From: Fimbriimonadales bacterium
Lineage (GTDB): Bacteria > Armatimonadota > Fimbriimonadia > Fimbriimonadales > GBS-DC
Length of the DNA stretch: 64,000 nt
Assembly: GCA_025998675.1 (NCBI GenBank)
Contig: AP024673.1
Coordinates: 2,364,562-2,428,561, forward strand
Direction: 5' to 3'
This document shows positions 35,660-44,936 of the stretch, in pieces. Under the pieces are notes generated by a model. The model saw only the letters and a list, made by a program, of their open reading frames with translations. It did not search any database and had not been told where the DNA came from. Positions within the stretch are counted from its first letter, which is position 1, and every line of letters starts with the position of its first letter. A program made the position numbers and the translations under genes.

Positions 35660-35692
35660 TTGACAATCCGCGTCTCAATCGGGTAATATACT
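35660..35692 (+). promoter_or_regulatory. promoter of the respiratory supercluster
   Basis: TTGACA (35660-35665) is followed by TAATAT (35684-35689, 18-nt spacer) or TATACT (35687-35692, 21-nt spacer). It precedes actA by about 190 nt and is the only good promoter ahead of the act-cox genes. Confidence 0.6.
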
Positions 35693-35704
35693 CATGCGGA
35701 GGAT

Positions 35705-35808
35705 TTGCGCAGGCGATACAGGCGACGCGGCGGTTCGCCTGCGCAAGCCCTTCCCCCAGCGGATTTGCTATGGAGAAAATGCTTAGCGTGGCTAAGTTTG
35801 TGCATTTT
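35705..35808 (+). promoter_or_regulatory. structured leader of the act operon
   Basis: A perfect 12-bp stem TTGCGCAGGCGA/TCGCCTGCGCAA (35705-35746) is followed by CTTAGC-GTG-GCTAAG (35782-35796) nested in AAAATGC/GCATTTT (35776-35808). The second palindrome is the same motif that is iterated at 34.4-34.7 kb. The leader may be a protein operator region or an RNA control element. Confidence 0.5.
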
Positions 35809-35881
35809 ATCACAAGCGCGATTCGGCAGGAGTCGCCGACAGGCGCGTCGAATCGGCGCTACACAGGACGAGGTGACCATT

Positions 35882-36604
35882 ATGCAGGTCTTCAGGCGTC
35901 ATCATAACACCTTAGCGCGTGTTTTTGTGGTCGGCGGGTTGCTGGCGATTGTCGGGCTGGCGGTTGGCGGCTCGGCGATTACCCGTTCCCCCTGGTGGAC
36001 CAAAGTGGGCGAGCCGCCCGATCAGCCCGTGCCGTTCAGCCATAAGCACCACTACGAGGAGCTGGGCATCGACTGCCGCTACTGCCACTGGTCGGTCACG
36101 CAATCGGCGCATGCGGGCGTGCCCTCCAGCGAGGTGTGCATGACCTGCCACTCGCAAATCTGGACGAACAGCCCGCTGCTGGAGCCTGTGCGCGACAGCT
36201 ACAACAACAACAAGCCCCTCGTCTGGAACAAGGTGAACAACCTGCCCGAATTCGTCTACTTTGACCACAGCGCGCATGTGAACAAGGGCATCAGCTGCGC
36301 CTCGTGTCACGGGGGCATCGAAAAGATGCACCTGACGCACAAGTCGCAATACTTCTCGATGCAGTGGTGTCTGGATTGCCATCGCAACCCCGAACAGCAC
36401 ATCCGCCCCAAAGAGGAAGTGTTTAACATGTATTACAAAACCCCGCGCACCGAGGAGGAGATGAAGGCGCTGCTGGAGCGCTACAACATTCCCTACGACC
36501 CGAACAGCATCCCGCGCAATCAGCTGGAGCTGGGCAAGCTGCTGGTGAAGCACTACAACATTCACAAGGAGCAGCTGAGCGATTGTTCGATTTGCCATCG
36601 ATAA
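35882..36604 (+). CDS. actA: alternative complex III subunit ActA, pentaheme cytochrome c
   Basis: The 240-residue protein has one N-terminal membrane helix (VFVVGGLLAIVGLAVGGSAI) and five CxxCH haem sites (CRYCH, CMTCH, CASCH, CLDCH, CSICH) on the periplasmic side. In alternative complex III, ActA passes electrons from the iron-sulfur subunit ActB towards the monohaem cytochromes. The ATG at 35882 with GAGGTGA upstream was chosen over a much longer in-frame extension that lacks homology features. It leads the supercluster, 9 nt before actB, and its long leader is structured. Confidence 0.93.
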   Translation: MQVFRRHHNTLARVFVVGGLLAIVGLAVGGSAITRSPWWTKVGEPPDQPVPFSHKHHYEELGIDCRYCHWSVTQSAHAGVPSSEVCMTCHSQIWTNSPLLEPVRDSYNNNKPLVWNKVNNLPEFVYFDHSAHVNKGISCASCHGGIEKMHLTHKSQYFSMQWCLDCHRNPEQHIRPKEEVFNMYYKTPRTEEEMKALLERYNIPYDPNSIPRNQLELGKLLVKHYNIHKEQLSDCSICHR

Positions 36605-36613
36605 GGAGGCGCG

Positions 36614-39600
36614 ATGGAAGAGAAACGCAACGGAACGCAGGGCGCAGGCGAGCAGTTCTGGCGCAGTCTGGACGAGCTGGAGCAGTCGCCCGAGTTTGAG
36701 GCGTTGTTGCAGCAGGAGTTTCCGCGTCAGGCGGCGCCGCTGGGCAATTTTGTGAGTCGTCGGCAGTTTTTGCGCTTGATGGGCGCGTCGATGGCGCTGG
36801 CAGGGCTGTCGGCGTGCGGCTACAAGCCGCAGGGTCCGGTCATCTCGCGTCCCAAGACCCCCGAAGACCGCCTGCCCGGTATCTCGCACTACTACGCGAC
36901 GGCGGCGCTGACCAACGGCTACGGGTTCGGCGTGCTGGGGCGCGTGTACGAGGGGCGACCCGTGAAGCTGGAGGGCAACCCCGACCATCCCGCCAGCCTC
37001 GGCGCAACGGACGCGATTGTCCAGGCGCAGCTGCTGGATCTCTACGACCCTGACCGCTCGCAGAATGTGCTGCGCTTCGGGCGTATCGAGACATGGCGCG
37101 CGTTCGACGCCGACCTGCAGAACGCGCTGGCGCAGCAGGCTGCCAAAGGCGGCGCGGGCATTCGAATCCTGACGGGGCGCGTCGTTTCGCCTTCGCTGGC
37201 GGCGCAAATCCGCAAGTTTCTGCAGACCTATCCGCAGGCGAAGTGGTATCAGTACGAGCCAATCAACCGCGACAATGTGTACGAGGGGGCGCGGCTGGCG
37301 TTCGGCGAGTGGCTGAACCCGATTTACCGCCTGCGCAACGCGAAGGTCATCGTCGCGCTGGATAGCGATTTCCTGTATACTGAGCCGGGCGCAGTGCGCT
37401 ACGCCCGCGAGTTCGCCGACGGCAGGCGCGTCCGCGCAGGGCAGACCGAAATGAACCGCCTCTATGTGGCGGAGCCGATGTTCACCGTCACGGGCATGAC
37501 CGCCGACGAGCATCTGCCCATCCGCTCCAGCAAGATGGCGCGCCTGCTGTACGAGATTGCGACGCTGGTCGGCGCGCCCGTGCAGGCGACGGTGGAAGGC
37601 GAGCTGACCGAGACTGAGCAAAAGTGGGCGCAGGTCGCCGCGGGCGATCTGGTCGAGCATCGCGGGCAGAGCCTCGTGGTTGTGGGCGAGGCGCAGCCGC
37701 CTGCGGTACACGCGATGGCGCACGCAATCAACGCGCATCTGGGCAATCTGGGCAAGACGGTGGTCTTCACCGCGCCGCCTGAAGAGCAGCCCGTGCTGCA
37801 TCAGGAGCAGATTCGCCAGCTGGCGGCGGACATCAGCAACAACGCCGTGGAGGTGCTGCTGATGCTGGGCGGCGTGAACCCTGCCTACAACGCGCCCGCC
37901 GACCTGAAGTTCGGCGAACTCATCCCGAAAGTGCCTTTCACGGTGCATCACGGGATGTATGTGGACGAGACCGCCGCGCTGGTGGTGTGGCACCTGCCCG
38001 AAAGCCATCCGTTCGAGACATGGGGCGATGTGCGGGCGTTCGACGGCACGGTCTCGATTCAGCAGCCGCTGATTTTCCCGCTGTACCCCAACACGCGCAG
38101 CGCGCTGGAGCTGATGGCGCAACTGAACGGCGCGCCCGCCGAGAGCTTCAAGCTGGTGCAGGAACACTGGAAGGCGGCGAAGCTCGCGCCCGAAGCGCAG
38201 TTCGACGCCGTGTGGCGCAAGGGCGTGCATGACGGCGTGCTGCCGCGTACCGCCAAGCCTGTCAAGCAGGTCGCCTTCGAGGCGCCGCTGGTGGTGCAGA
38301 CGCCGATCTACGACCTCGCGCCCGTGCAGGCGGGCGTCAAGACCTACGAGGTGCGCTTCGCGCCCGACCCGACCGTGTACGACGGGCGATTTGCCAACAA
38401 CGCATGGCTGCAGGAGCTGCCCAAGCCCGTCACGCGCGTGTGCTGGGACAACCTGGCGTACATGAGCCTGAAGACCTTCGAGGAGCTGGGGCTGCGACGC
38501 AAGGGCACATGGGCGTTTTTTGAGGACGCCTCGTATGTCAAAGGCGACGCGCCGATTATCACGCTGAGCGTGAACGGGCAGGCGATGCGCGTCGCGGCGT
38601 ACCCCATCCCCGGACACGCCGACGACTGCATCACGCTCCATCTGGGCTACGGGCGCACCCGTGCAGGCGAGAAGGGTTCGGGTACGGGCTTCAACGCCTA
38701 CCTGCTGCGCACGAGCGACGCGCCCTGGATCCGCACAGGCGTGGAAGCTGTGCCGCAGCCCGAACGCTATCCCGTCGCCCGCACCGAAGAGCATCACCTC
38801 ATCGACACGCGCCAGAAGGACGGCGTGAAGCTCGACAGCACCGACCATCGCCCCGTGATTCTGACGGGCTTGCTGGACGAGTTCAAGAAAGACCCCGAAC
38901 TGAAAGACAAGCCGCACCGCAAGGGCTACAAGTGGGAGCATCCGACGATGTACCCCGAGCGGTGGCAATATGACCGCTACGAGAACCCCGACAACTACCG
39001 CAACGCATGGGCGATGGTGATTGACCCGACCGTCTGCACGGGTTGTAGCGCGTGCGTGACGGCGTGTCAGGCGGAGAACAACATCCCTGTGGTGGGCAAG
39101 CAGGAGGTGATGCGCGGGCGCGAGATGCTGTGGCTGCGCGTCGACCGCTACTTCAAGGGCAAGGCGGAGAACCCGCGCGTGTACCAGGTGCCTGTGCCGT
39201 GTATGCACTGCGAGAACGCGCCCTGCGAGCTGGTCTGTCCCGTCGCGGCGACGGTGCATGACCATGAGGGCTTGAACGCGATGGTCTACAACCGCTGCGT
39301 GGGCACGCGCTACTGCTCGAACAACTGCCCCTACAAGGTGCGCCGCTTCAACTTCTACCGCTACAGCTACATGAAGTCGCCCGTGCTGCACCTGTTGCAG
39401 AACCCCGATGTGACGGTGCGCGGGCGCGGCGTGATGGAGAAATGCACCTACTGCGTGCAGCGAATCAGCAAGGCGCGTATCCTTGCCAAGCGCGAGAACC
39501 GACCCATCCGCGACGGCGAGGTCGTCACCGCGTGTCAGCAGGCGTGCCCGACGCAGGCGATTACCTTCGGCAACCTGAACGACCCCGAGGCGCGCGTGAC

Positions 39601-39739
39601 CCAGCTGCGCAACCAGCCGCACAACTTCTCCATCCTGGGCGAGCTGAACGCGCGTCCGCGCACGACCTACCTTGCGAAAATCGACAACCCGCACCCTGAG
39701 CTGAGCGGGACGGAGGCACACCATGCAGCAGACCATTAA
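36614..39739 (+). CDS. actB: alternative complex III subunit ActB (Fe-S and molybdopterin-fold)
   Basis: The 1041-residue protein starts with a twin-arginine-like signal (FVSRRQFLRLMGASMALAGL, then a Cys). The first two thirds resemble a molybdopterin oxidoreductase fold that in this complex lacks the cofactor. The C-terminal third is a ferredoxin-like unit with four Cys clusters: CTGCSACVTACQ, CMHCENAPCELVCPVAA, CVGTRYCSNNCPYKVRR, and CTYC...CQQACPTQAI. It should take electrons from quinol via ActC and pass them to ActA. AAGGAGG precedes the start. It overlaps actC by 17 nt. Confidence 0.95.
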   Translation: MEEKRNGTQGAGEQFWRSLDELEQSPEFEALLQQEFPRQAAPLGNFVSRRQFLRLMGASMALAGLSACGYKPQGPVISRPKTPEDRLPGISHYYATAALTNGYGFGVLGRVYEGRPVKLEGNPDHPASLGATDAIVQAQLLDLYDPDRSQNVLRFGRIETWRAFDADLQNALAQQAAKGGAGIRILTGRVVSPSLAAQIRKFLQTYPQAKWYQYEPINRDNVYEGARLAFGEWLNPIYRLRNAKVIVALDSDFLYTEPGAVRYAREFADGRRVRAGQTEMNRLYVAEPMFTVTGMTADEHLPIRSSKMARLLYEIATLVGAPVQATVEGELTETEQKWAQVAAGDLVEHRGQSLVVVGEAQPPAVHAMAHAINAHLGNLGKTVVFTAPPEEQPVLHQEQIRQLAADISNNAVEVLLMLGGVNPAYNAPADLKFGELIPKVPFTVHHGMYVDETAALVVWHLPESHPFETWGDVRAFDGTVSIQQPLIFPLYPNTRSALELMAQLNGAPAESFKLVQEHWKAAKLAPEAQFDAVWRKGVHDGVLPRTAKPVKQVAFEAPLVVQTPIYDLAPVQAGVKTYEVRFAPDPTVYDGRFANNAWLQELPKPVTRVCWDNLAYMSLKTFEELGLRRKGTWAFFEDASYVKGDAPIITLSVNGQAMRVAAYPIPGHADDCITLHLGYGRTRAGEKGSGTGFNAYLLRTSDAPWIRTGVEAVPQPERYPVARTEEHHLIDTRQKDGVKLDSTDHRPVILTGLLDEFKKDPELKDKPHRKGYKWEHPTMYPERWQYDRYENPDNYRNAWAMVIDPTVCTGCSACVTACQAENNIPVVGKQEVMRGREMLWLRVDRYFKGKAENPRVYQVPVPCMHCENAPCELVCPVAATVHDHEGLNAMVYNRCVGTRYCSNNCPYKVRRFNFYRYSYMKSPVLHLLQNPDVTVRGRGVMEKCTYCVQRISKARILAKRENRPIRDGEVVTACQQACPTQAITFGNLNDPEARVTQLRNQPHNFSILGELNARPRTTYLAKIDNPHPELSGTEAHHAADH

Positions 39740-41162
39740 GGCGCCGGAAATTAAGGAGTTCCCCCTCTTTGAGGGGCAGCAGACCTACGAGCGCATCACG
39801 GATCAGATTACCAGCATCCCGATGGAGCGCCACCCGATGGCGTGGACCATCATGTTCGGGCTGGGGCTGATTGGCGCGTTTGCGTTGCTGATGGCGCTCG
39901 TGTACCTCGTGGCGGTGGGCACAGGCATCTGGGGCATCAACCAGCCCGTCGCGTGGGGGTTCGCGATTATCAACTTCGTCTGGTGGATCGGTATCGGGCA
40001 CGCGGGCACGCTCATTTCGGCGATTCTGCTGCTGTTGCGTCAGGCGTGGCGCATGTCCATCAACCGCTTCGCAGAAGCGATGACCATCTTCGCCGTGATG
40101 TGCGCGGGCATCTTCCCGCTGTTCCACACGGGACGCCCGTGGGTCGCCTACTGGCTGTTCCCCATCCCCAACTGGCTGGCGATGTGGCCGCAGTTCCGCA
40201 GCCCGCTGGAGTGGGATGTGTGGGCGGTGTCGACCTACTTCACGGTCTCCGTGCTGTTCTGGTACATGGGGCTGATTCCCGACCTGGCGAAGATGCGCGA
40301 CCGCGCGAAGACGCAGCTCGCGCGCGTGCTGAACGGCATCTTCTCGCTCGGCTGGCGCAACTCGGCGATTCACTGGATGCGCTGGGAGCAGGCGTACCTG
40401 CTGCTGGCAGGGCTCTCCACCCCGCTGGTGCTCTCGGTCCACTCCATCGTGTCGCTTGACTTCGCGATTTCCATCGTGCCCGGCTGGCATGTCACCATCT
40501 TCCCGCCGTACTTCGTCGCAGGCGCGATTTTCTCCGGCTTCGCGATGGTGCTGACGCTGGTCATCCCGTTCCGAATCCTCTACCCCAAGCTCAAGGACTA
40601 CATCACCATGAATCACATCGACATGATGGCGAAGGTGATGCTGGCGACGGGCTGGATTGTGTTCTACGGCTACCTGTGCGAGATGTTTTTTGGATGGTAC
40701 AGCGGCAACCAGTTCGAGCAGTTCCTGGTGGTGAACCGCTTCTTCGGTCCCTACTGGCTGGCGTACTGGGCGCTGATTTTCTGCAACGGGATCGTGCCGC
40801 AGCTGCTCTGGTCGCCCAAGATTCGGCATAACCTGCTCGTGCTGTTCATCATCTCGATTATCGTGAACATCGGGATGTGGTTCGAGCGGTTCGTGATTGT
40901 GGTGATGAGCCTCCATCGCGACTTTCTGCCGTCAGCGTGGGGCATGTACGCTCCGACGGGCAGCGACTGGTGGCTCTATTTGGGCACGATTGGCTTCTTC
41001 ATTATGATGATGTTCGTGTTCGCGCGATTTATCCCGATGCTGGCGGTCGCGGAGCTGAAGGAACTCTGGTACAAGCTCTATCACGGGCATAACGGGCACG
41101 GCGGAACGCACGCGCCCGAGCCGAAGCCGACCGCGCCCGCCCCGCAAGGAGGTGGTCAGTAA
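39723..41162 (+). CDS. actC: alternative complex III subunit ActC (NrfD/PsrC-like quinol-binding)
   Basis: The 479-residue integral membrane protein has about ten membrane helices and NrfD family traits: MAWTIMFGLGLIGAFALLMA, GIGHAGTLISAILLLLRQAW, FPLFHTGRPWVAYWLFPIPN, and VHSIVSLDFAISIVPGWHVT. It should oxidise menaquinol and may couple this to proton movement together with ActF. The C-terminal tail is His/Pro-rich and cytoplasmic. The start lies inside actB (17-nt overlap). An AAGGAGGT near its own 3' end serves the next gene, actD, whose ATG overlaps its stop by 1 nt. Confidence 0.95.
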   Translation: MQQTIKAPEIKEFPLFEGQQTYERITDQITSIPMERHPMAWTIMFGLGLIGAFALLMALVYLVAVGTGIWGINQPVAWGFAIINFVWWIGIGHAGTLISAILLLLRQAWRMSINRFAEAMTIFAVMCAGIFPLFHTGRPWVAYWLFPIPNWLAMWPQFRSPLEWDVWAVSTYFTVSVLFWYMGLIPDLAKMRDRAKTQLARVLNGIFSLGWRNSAIHWMRWEQAYLLLAGLSTPLVLSVHSIVSLDFAISIVPGWHVTIFPPYFVAGAIFSGFAMVLTLVIPFRILYPKLKDYITMNHIDMMAKVMLATGWIVFYGYLCEMFFGWYSGNQFEQFLVVNRFFGPYWLAYWALIFCNGIVPQLLWSPKIRHNLLVLFIISIIVNIGMWFERFVIVVMSLHRDFLPSAWGMYAPTGSDWWLYLGTIGFFIMMMFVFARFIPMLAVAELKELWYKLYHGHNGHGGTHAPEPKPTAPAPQGGGQ

Positions 41163-41710
41163 TGGCGCATGTGGAGACGACGCCCAAACTGTATGGGTTG
41201 ATGGCGGAGTTTGAGACGCCCGACCAGCTGCTGGAGGCGGCGCGGCGCACGCGCGATGCGGGCTACAAGAAGTTCGACTGCTACACGCCGTTCCCGATTC
41301 ACGGGCTGACCGCCGCGATGGGCGTCAAAGAGGCGAAAGTGCCCTGGACCGTGTTCACGATGGGACTGCTGGGCGCGATTGGCGCGTTCAGCCTGCAGGT
41401 GTGGACGAACCTGGTGGACTACCCGCTCAATGTGGCGGGGCGCGACCTGCTCAGCTGGCCCTACTTTATCCCCATCACCTTCGAGGGGATGGTGCTGGCG
41501 GCGGCGTTTGGCGCGTTCTTCGGCACGCACATCTACAACCGCATGCTGACCTACTATCACCCCGTATTCAATGTGCCGCAGTTCGCTCGCGCCAGCTCCG
41601 ATCGCTTTTTCGTGTGTATCGAGAGCAAGGACCCGAAGTTCAATCGCGACGAGGCGTATCGGTTCCTCCAGTCGCTGAACCCGATTAGCATCAGCGAGGT
41701 GCCCGAATGA
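41162..41710 (+). CDS. actD: alternative complex III subunit ActD (DUF3341)
   Basis: The 182-residue DUF3341 protein begins with a soluble region (YGLMAEFETPDQLLEAARRT, YKKFDCYTPFPIHGL) and has two membrane helices (TVFTMGLLGAIGAFSLQVWT; GMVLAAAFGAFFGTHIY). A short C-terminal domain follows (SDRFFVCIESKDPKF). ActD stabilises the membrane part of alternative complex III. It is coupled to actC (TAATG overlap) and to actE (ATGA overlap). Length is normal for the family. Confidence 0.93.
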   Translation: MAHVETTPKLYGLMAEFETPDQLLEAARRTRDAGYKKFDCYTPFPIHGLTAAMGVKEAKVPWTVFTMGLLGAIGAFSLQVWTNLVDYPLNVAGRDLLSWPYFIPITFEGMVLAAAFGAFFGTHIYNRMLTYYHPVFNVPQFARASSDRFFVCIESKDPKFNRDEAYRFLQSLNPISISEVPE

Positions 41711-42387
41711 GAGCGCGTGCATTCTGGATGACTGGCGTGGCGAGTCTGGCGGTGTTGACGCTTACGGGCTGCCGCACGGATATGTGGGTGCAGCAGAAGG
41801 TACAGGCGCAGGACAGCAGCGAGTTCTACGCGCTGGCAGACCCAGTACAGGGCTTCGACGGTAAGATTTACGGCGACGGCTCGCGCCCCATGCCGCCCAA
41901 CACTATCGCGCGCGGCAGGCTGCAGGACCCCAACGACCCGTTCGTGACGGGCAAGGACGCCAGCGGCGACCTGCTGACCAAGCTGCCGCCGCAGGTCAAA
42001 CTCACCCGCGAGTTTTTGAATCTGGGGCAGGAAAAATACAACATCTTCTGTGCGCAGTGCCATGGGCGCGCGGGCGACGGGATGGGCATGATTGCCCTGC
42101 GCGGGCAGTGGCCGCGCCCCGTGCCGTCGCTGGTGCGCGAGCAACTGCTCACCCAGCCGATTGGCTACTTCTTCAGCTCAGGCAAATACGGCTTCGGCAT
42201 CATGTACGGCTACGGCGCGCGCATGACGGACGAGGAGCTGTGGGCGGTCGCCGCCTATGTGCGCGTGCTGCAACTCAGTCAGAACGCGAACCTGAAAGAC
42301 CTGTCGCCGGAAGACATTGAGAAGCTGGCGCAGGCGCAGCAGGCGAAACGTTCCAATCAGGCGACCGCACCCATGCAGGAGAATTGA
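41707..42387 (+). CDS. actE: alternative complex III subunit ActE, monohaem cytochrome c
   Basis: The 226-residue protein has a lipoprotein-type signal (SLAVLTLTGC, lipobox ending in Cys) and one haem site, CAQCHG at residues 115-119, with an axial Met candidate near KYGFGIMYGYGARMTDEEL. It should sit on the periplasmic side of the complex and hand electrons to the caa3 oxidase or a soluble carrier. The start overlaps actD by 4 nt. The Gln/Ala-rich C-terminal tail (KLAQAQQAKRSNQATAP) is low-complexity. Confidence 0.92.
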   Translation: MRARAFWMTGVASLAVLTLTGCRTDMWVQQKVQAQDSSEFYALADPVQGFDGKIYGDGSRPMPPNTIARGRLQDPNDPFVTGKDASGDLLTKLPPQVKLTREFLNLGQEKYNIFCAQCHGRAGDGMGMIALRGQWPRPVPSLVREQLLTQPIGYFFSSGKYGFGIMYGYGARMTDEELWAVAAYVRVLQLSQNANLKDLSPEDIEKLAQAQQAKRSNQATAPMQEN

Positions 42388-42388
42388 G

Positions 42389-43606
42389 ATGGCAGCGACG
42401 ACAACGACACTTTCGGAACAGGAGGTACGCGCCCGCATTCAGCGCGGACGCCCGATTGCGCTGGGGCTGGGCGTGCTGGGGCTGGCGCTGTGGGCGTCGG
42501 GGCTGGCGACGAACCCCAAGCTCGCCCTGCAGGGCTATCATCTGGCGTTTTTCTACTGGATGGGGCTGTCGCTGGGCTGTCTGGGCTTCGCGCTGCTGCT
42601 GCACACCGTGCGCGGGCGCTGGGGCTTGCCTTTGATTCGCATCTTCGAATCGGGCGCGACGCTCATCTTCCCGCTGATGGCGATTGCGTTCCTGCCGATT
42701 CTGTACGATGTGTTCGTGGCGCACACTATATTTGAGTGGACGCACAAGGAGGTGGTCGCCGCCGACCCCGTGCTGCAGGCGAAGCGCCCATGGCTGAACG
42801 AGACGCGCTTCGCGATTGGCGCGCTCGTCTACTTTGCCGTGTTCGCCTTCTTCGCCTATCGGCTGTGGAACGGCTCGAAGCAGGAGGACGAGTCGGGCGA
42901 CCCCGTTAAAGCGGAGTTCCTGTCGCGCCAGCGCTCCGGGCACGCCGCGTTCGGGATTGTGGTGTTCATGATTCTGTTCACGCTGGCGATGGTGGACTGG
43001 GGTCAGTCGCTGATGCCGCACTGGTTCTCGACGATGTACGCGGTGATTATGATTGCGGGCTTCGGGCTGAACGCGCTCGCGCTCGCGCTCTACATGGTGC
43101 TTGCGTGGCGCGATACGCCGCTCTATAAGCCGATTGTGTATCACGAGGGCTACGAGGGCTACCGCCGCGACTGGGGCAACTTCATGTTCACCCTGTGCGT
43201 GTTCTGGTCGTATGTGTCGCTCTCGCAGCTGCTGATTACCTATTCGGGCAACCTGTACGAGTTCACACAGTTCTACCTGCGGCGCAATCTGGGCGGCTGG
43301 CAATACATCGCCTACATCATCCCCGTGTTCCATTTCTTTATCCCCTTCTTCTGGTTTATGGCGCCGCGCACGAAGTGGATTCCCAAACAGTTGCTGGCGG
43401 GCGTGATGCTTGTGCTGGCGATTCGCGTGGTGGAGATTTTCTGGCAAATTAAGCCGATGTGGGCGGAGACGCTGAGCATCAGCCTGTACGATGTGGCGGC
43501 GTTCGTGGGGCTGGGCGGAATCTGGATCTACATGTTGCTGGGCAACATGCTGAAGCGTCCGCTCGTGCCCAAACACGAACCGCGCCTGCTGGAAACGGCG
43601 CACTGA
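42389..43606 (+). CDS. actF: alternative complex III subunit ActF (second NrfD-like membrane subunit)
   Basis: The 405-residue membrane protein has about ten hydrophobic helices and ActF-type segments (LALQGYHLAFFYWMGLSLGC, VDWGQSLMPHWFSTMYAVIM, FWSYVSLSQLLITYSGN, FFIPFFWFMAPRTKW). It is homologous to ActC and is the other candidate for a proton path. The ATG at 42389 with AGGAG upstream replaces a longer in-frame start inside actE. It is followed 13 nt later by a small membrane protein gene with GAGGAGG at the junction. Confidence 0.93.
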   Translation: MAATTTTLSEQEVRARIQRGRPIALGLGVLGLALWASGLATNPKLALQGYHLAFFYWMGLSLGCLGFALLLHTVRGRWGLPLIRIFESGATLIFPLMAIAFLPILYDVFVAHTIFEWTHKEVVAADPVLQAKRPWLNETRFAIGALVYFAVFAFFAYRLWNGSKQEDESGDPVKAEFLSRQRSGHAAFGIVVFMILFTLAMVDWGQSLMPHWFSTMYAVIMIAGFGLNALALALYMVLAWRDTPLYKPIVYHEGYEGYRRDWGNFMFTLCVFWSYVSLSQLLITYSGNLYEFTQFYLRRNLGGWQYIAYIIPVFHFFIPFFWFMAPRTKWIPKQLLAGVMLVLAIRVVEIFWQIKPMWAETLSISLYDVAAFVGLGGIWIYMLLGNMLKRPLVPKHEPRLLETAH

Positions 43607-43619
43607 GGAGGCAATCAGA

Positions 43620-44012
43620 ATGGCAGATATTCTCAAGCCCGTAGACGCCGAAGAGCTAAAGCAGATCGAGCAGGAGCCGTATGAGCAGCGCGACCTGTCG
43701 GTCGGGCGCGCGGTGCAGTTCCTGGTGATTATCTTTTTCACCATCATCGGTTCGCTGATTATCTCGTATTTTGTGTACCAGTGGGTGTTGCCCAACCAGC
43801 GCGCCGATATGCCTTCCGTGCGTTCCGAGGCGCTCCAGCGCCAGCTGCCGCCGGAGCCGCGCGTGCAGGGCTTCCCCATGCGCGACTGGGAGAAGTTCGC
43901 CGCCGAAGAGACGCGCAAAACCACCACCTATGAACTGGTCGATGAGACCACAGGCAAGGCGCGCATCCCCGTCGAACGCGCGAAGGAACTAATTCTGCAG
44001 CGAGGGTTGTAA
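43620..44012 (+). CDS. single-span membrane protein of the act-cox cluster
   Basis: The 130-residue protein has a charged N-terminus, one membrane helix (AVQFLVIIFFTIIGSLIISY) and a periplasmic tail with PRVQGFPMRDWEKFAAEE. Small one-helix proteins occur at this place in several act clusters, in some cases as a further subunit. I do not recognise the family firmly and assign no symbol. The GAGGAGG upstream and the tight spacing indicate co-expression with actF and the SCO gene. Confidence 0.75.
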   Translation: MADILKPVDAEELKQIEQEPYEQRDLSVGRAVQFLVIIFFTIIGSLIISYFVYQWVLPNQRADMPSVRSEALQRQLPPEPRVQGFPMRDWEKFAAEETRKTTTYELVDETTGKARIPVERAKELILQRGL

Positions 44013-44033
44013 ATAGCTATCGAGGGTATCGCT

Positions 44034-44936
44034 ATGCGCTATGAATACGGACTATGGAACCTGACAGGAGGCTGGCGGTTCGGCGCGCTGACGGCGCTGA
44101 CGCTGGCGAGCCTCGCGCCGCTAACGGCGCAGCTCTATCGCGGACCGGGCGGCGAAATCGGCGAGACCGCCGCGCGCCAGGAGTACGAAGCCATCACCAG
44201 CCAGGTGGGGATCGAGCAGAATCTGGGTAAGCAACTCCCGCTGGAGCTGACCTTCACCGACGAGACGGGCAAGACGGCGCGGCTGGGCGACTACTTCGGC
44301 AAGCGCCCCGTGATTCTCGTGATGGCGTACTACGAGTGCCCCATGCTCTGCACGGTCGTGCTGAACGAGCTGACCCGCGCGATGAACGGGCTCGATTTGC
44401 GCATCGGCAAGGATTTCGAGGTCATCACGGTCAGCATCTCGCCGACGGAGACGCCAGAGCTGGCGGCGAAGAAGAAGGCGAACTATGTGAAGGCGTACAA
44501 CTACGACGGCGCGGACAAGGGCTGGCACTTCCTCGTGGGCGAGGAGAAAAACATCAAGCAGCTCGCGGACGCCGTCGGCTTCAAATATGTGTACGACCCG
44601 AAGACGAAGCAGTATGCGCACAGTGCAGGCATCATGATTGCCACGCCCGACGGCAAACTCTCACGCTATCTGATTGGCGTCGATTTCGCCCCGCGCGATT
44701 TGAAGTTCGCGCTCGCCGAATCGTCGCAGGGCAAGATTGGCAACCCCGTGCTGAGCGCGGTGCTGTACTGCTTCCAGTACGACCCCTCCACAGGACGCTA
44801 CGGAGTGGTCATCCTGCGCGTGATTCAGCTGGCGGGTATCATAACGGTACTCAGTCTGGCGACGCTAATCGGCGGCGCGCTGTTGCTGGAGCGTCGCCGC
44901 AAGCCGAAAATCGATTCAAGTGAGGTGAACGAGTAA
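44034..44936 (+). CDS. SCO1/SenC-family copper chaperone
   Basis: The 300-residue protein has an N-terminal signal or anchor, a thioredoxin-like SCO domain with the copper-binding motif CPMLC (Cys102 and Cys106), and the distal His in KQYAHSAGIM. A C-terminal membrane helix follows (IQLAGIITVLSLATLIGGAL). SCO proteins metallate the CuA centre of cytochrome oxidase subunit II, which is encoded immediately downstream with a 1-nt overlap (TAATG). The extra C-terminal anchor is a departure from simple SCO1 and keeps the domain near the oxidase. Confidence 0.93.
   Translation: MRYEYGLWNLTGGWRFGALTALTLASLAPLTAQLYRGPGGEIGETAARQEYEAITSQVGIEQNLGKQLPLELTFTDETGKTARLGDYFGKRPVILVMAYYECPMLCTVVLNELTRAMNGLDLRIGKDFEVITVSISPTETPELAAKKKANYVKAYNYDGADKGWHFLVGEEKNIKQLADAVGFKYVYDPKTKQYAHSAGIMIATPDGKLSRYLIGVDFAPRDLKFALAESSQGKIGNPVLSAVLYCFQYDPSTGRYGVVILRVIQLAGIITVLSLATLIGGALLLERRRKPKIDSSEVNE

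Noticed and set aside
35912-39736. 1274-codon open frame antisense to actA and actB
   Set aside because: It is a codon-bias shadow of actB; low-complexity composition and no recognisable domain.
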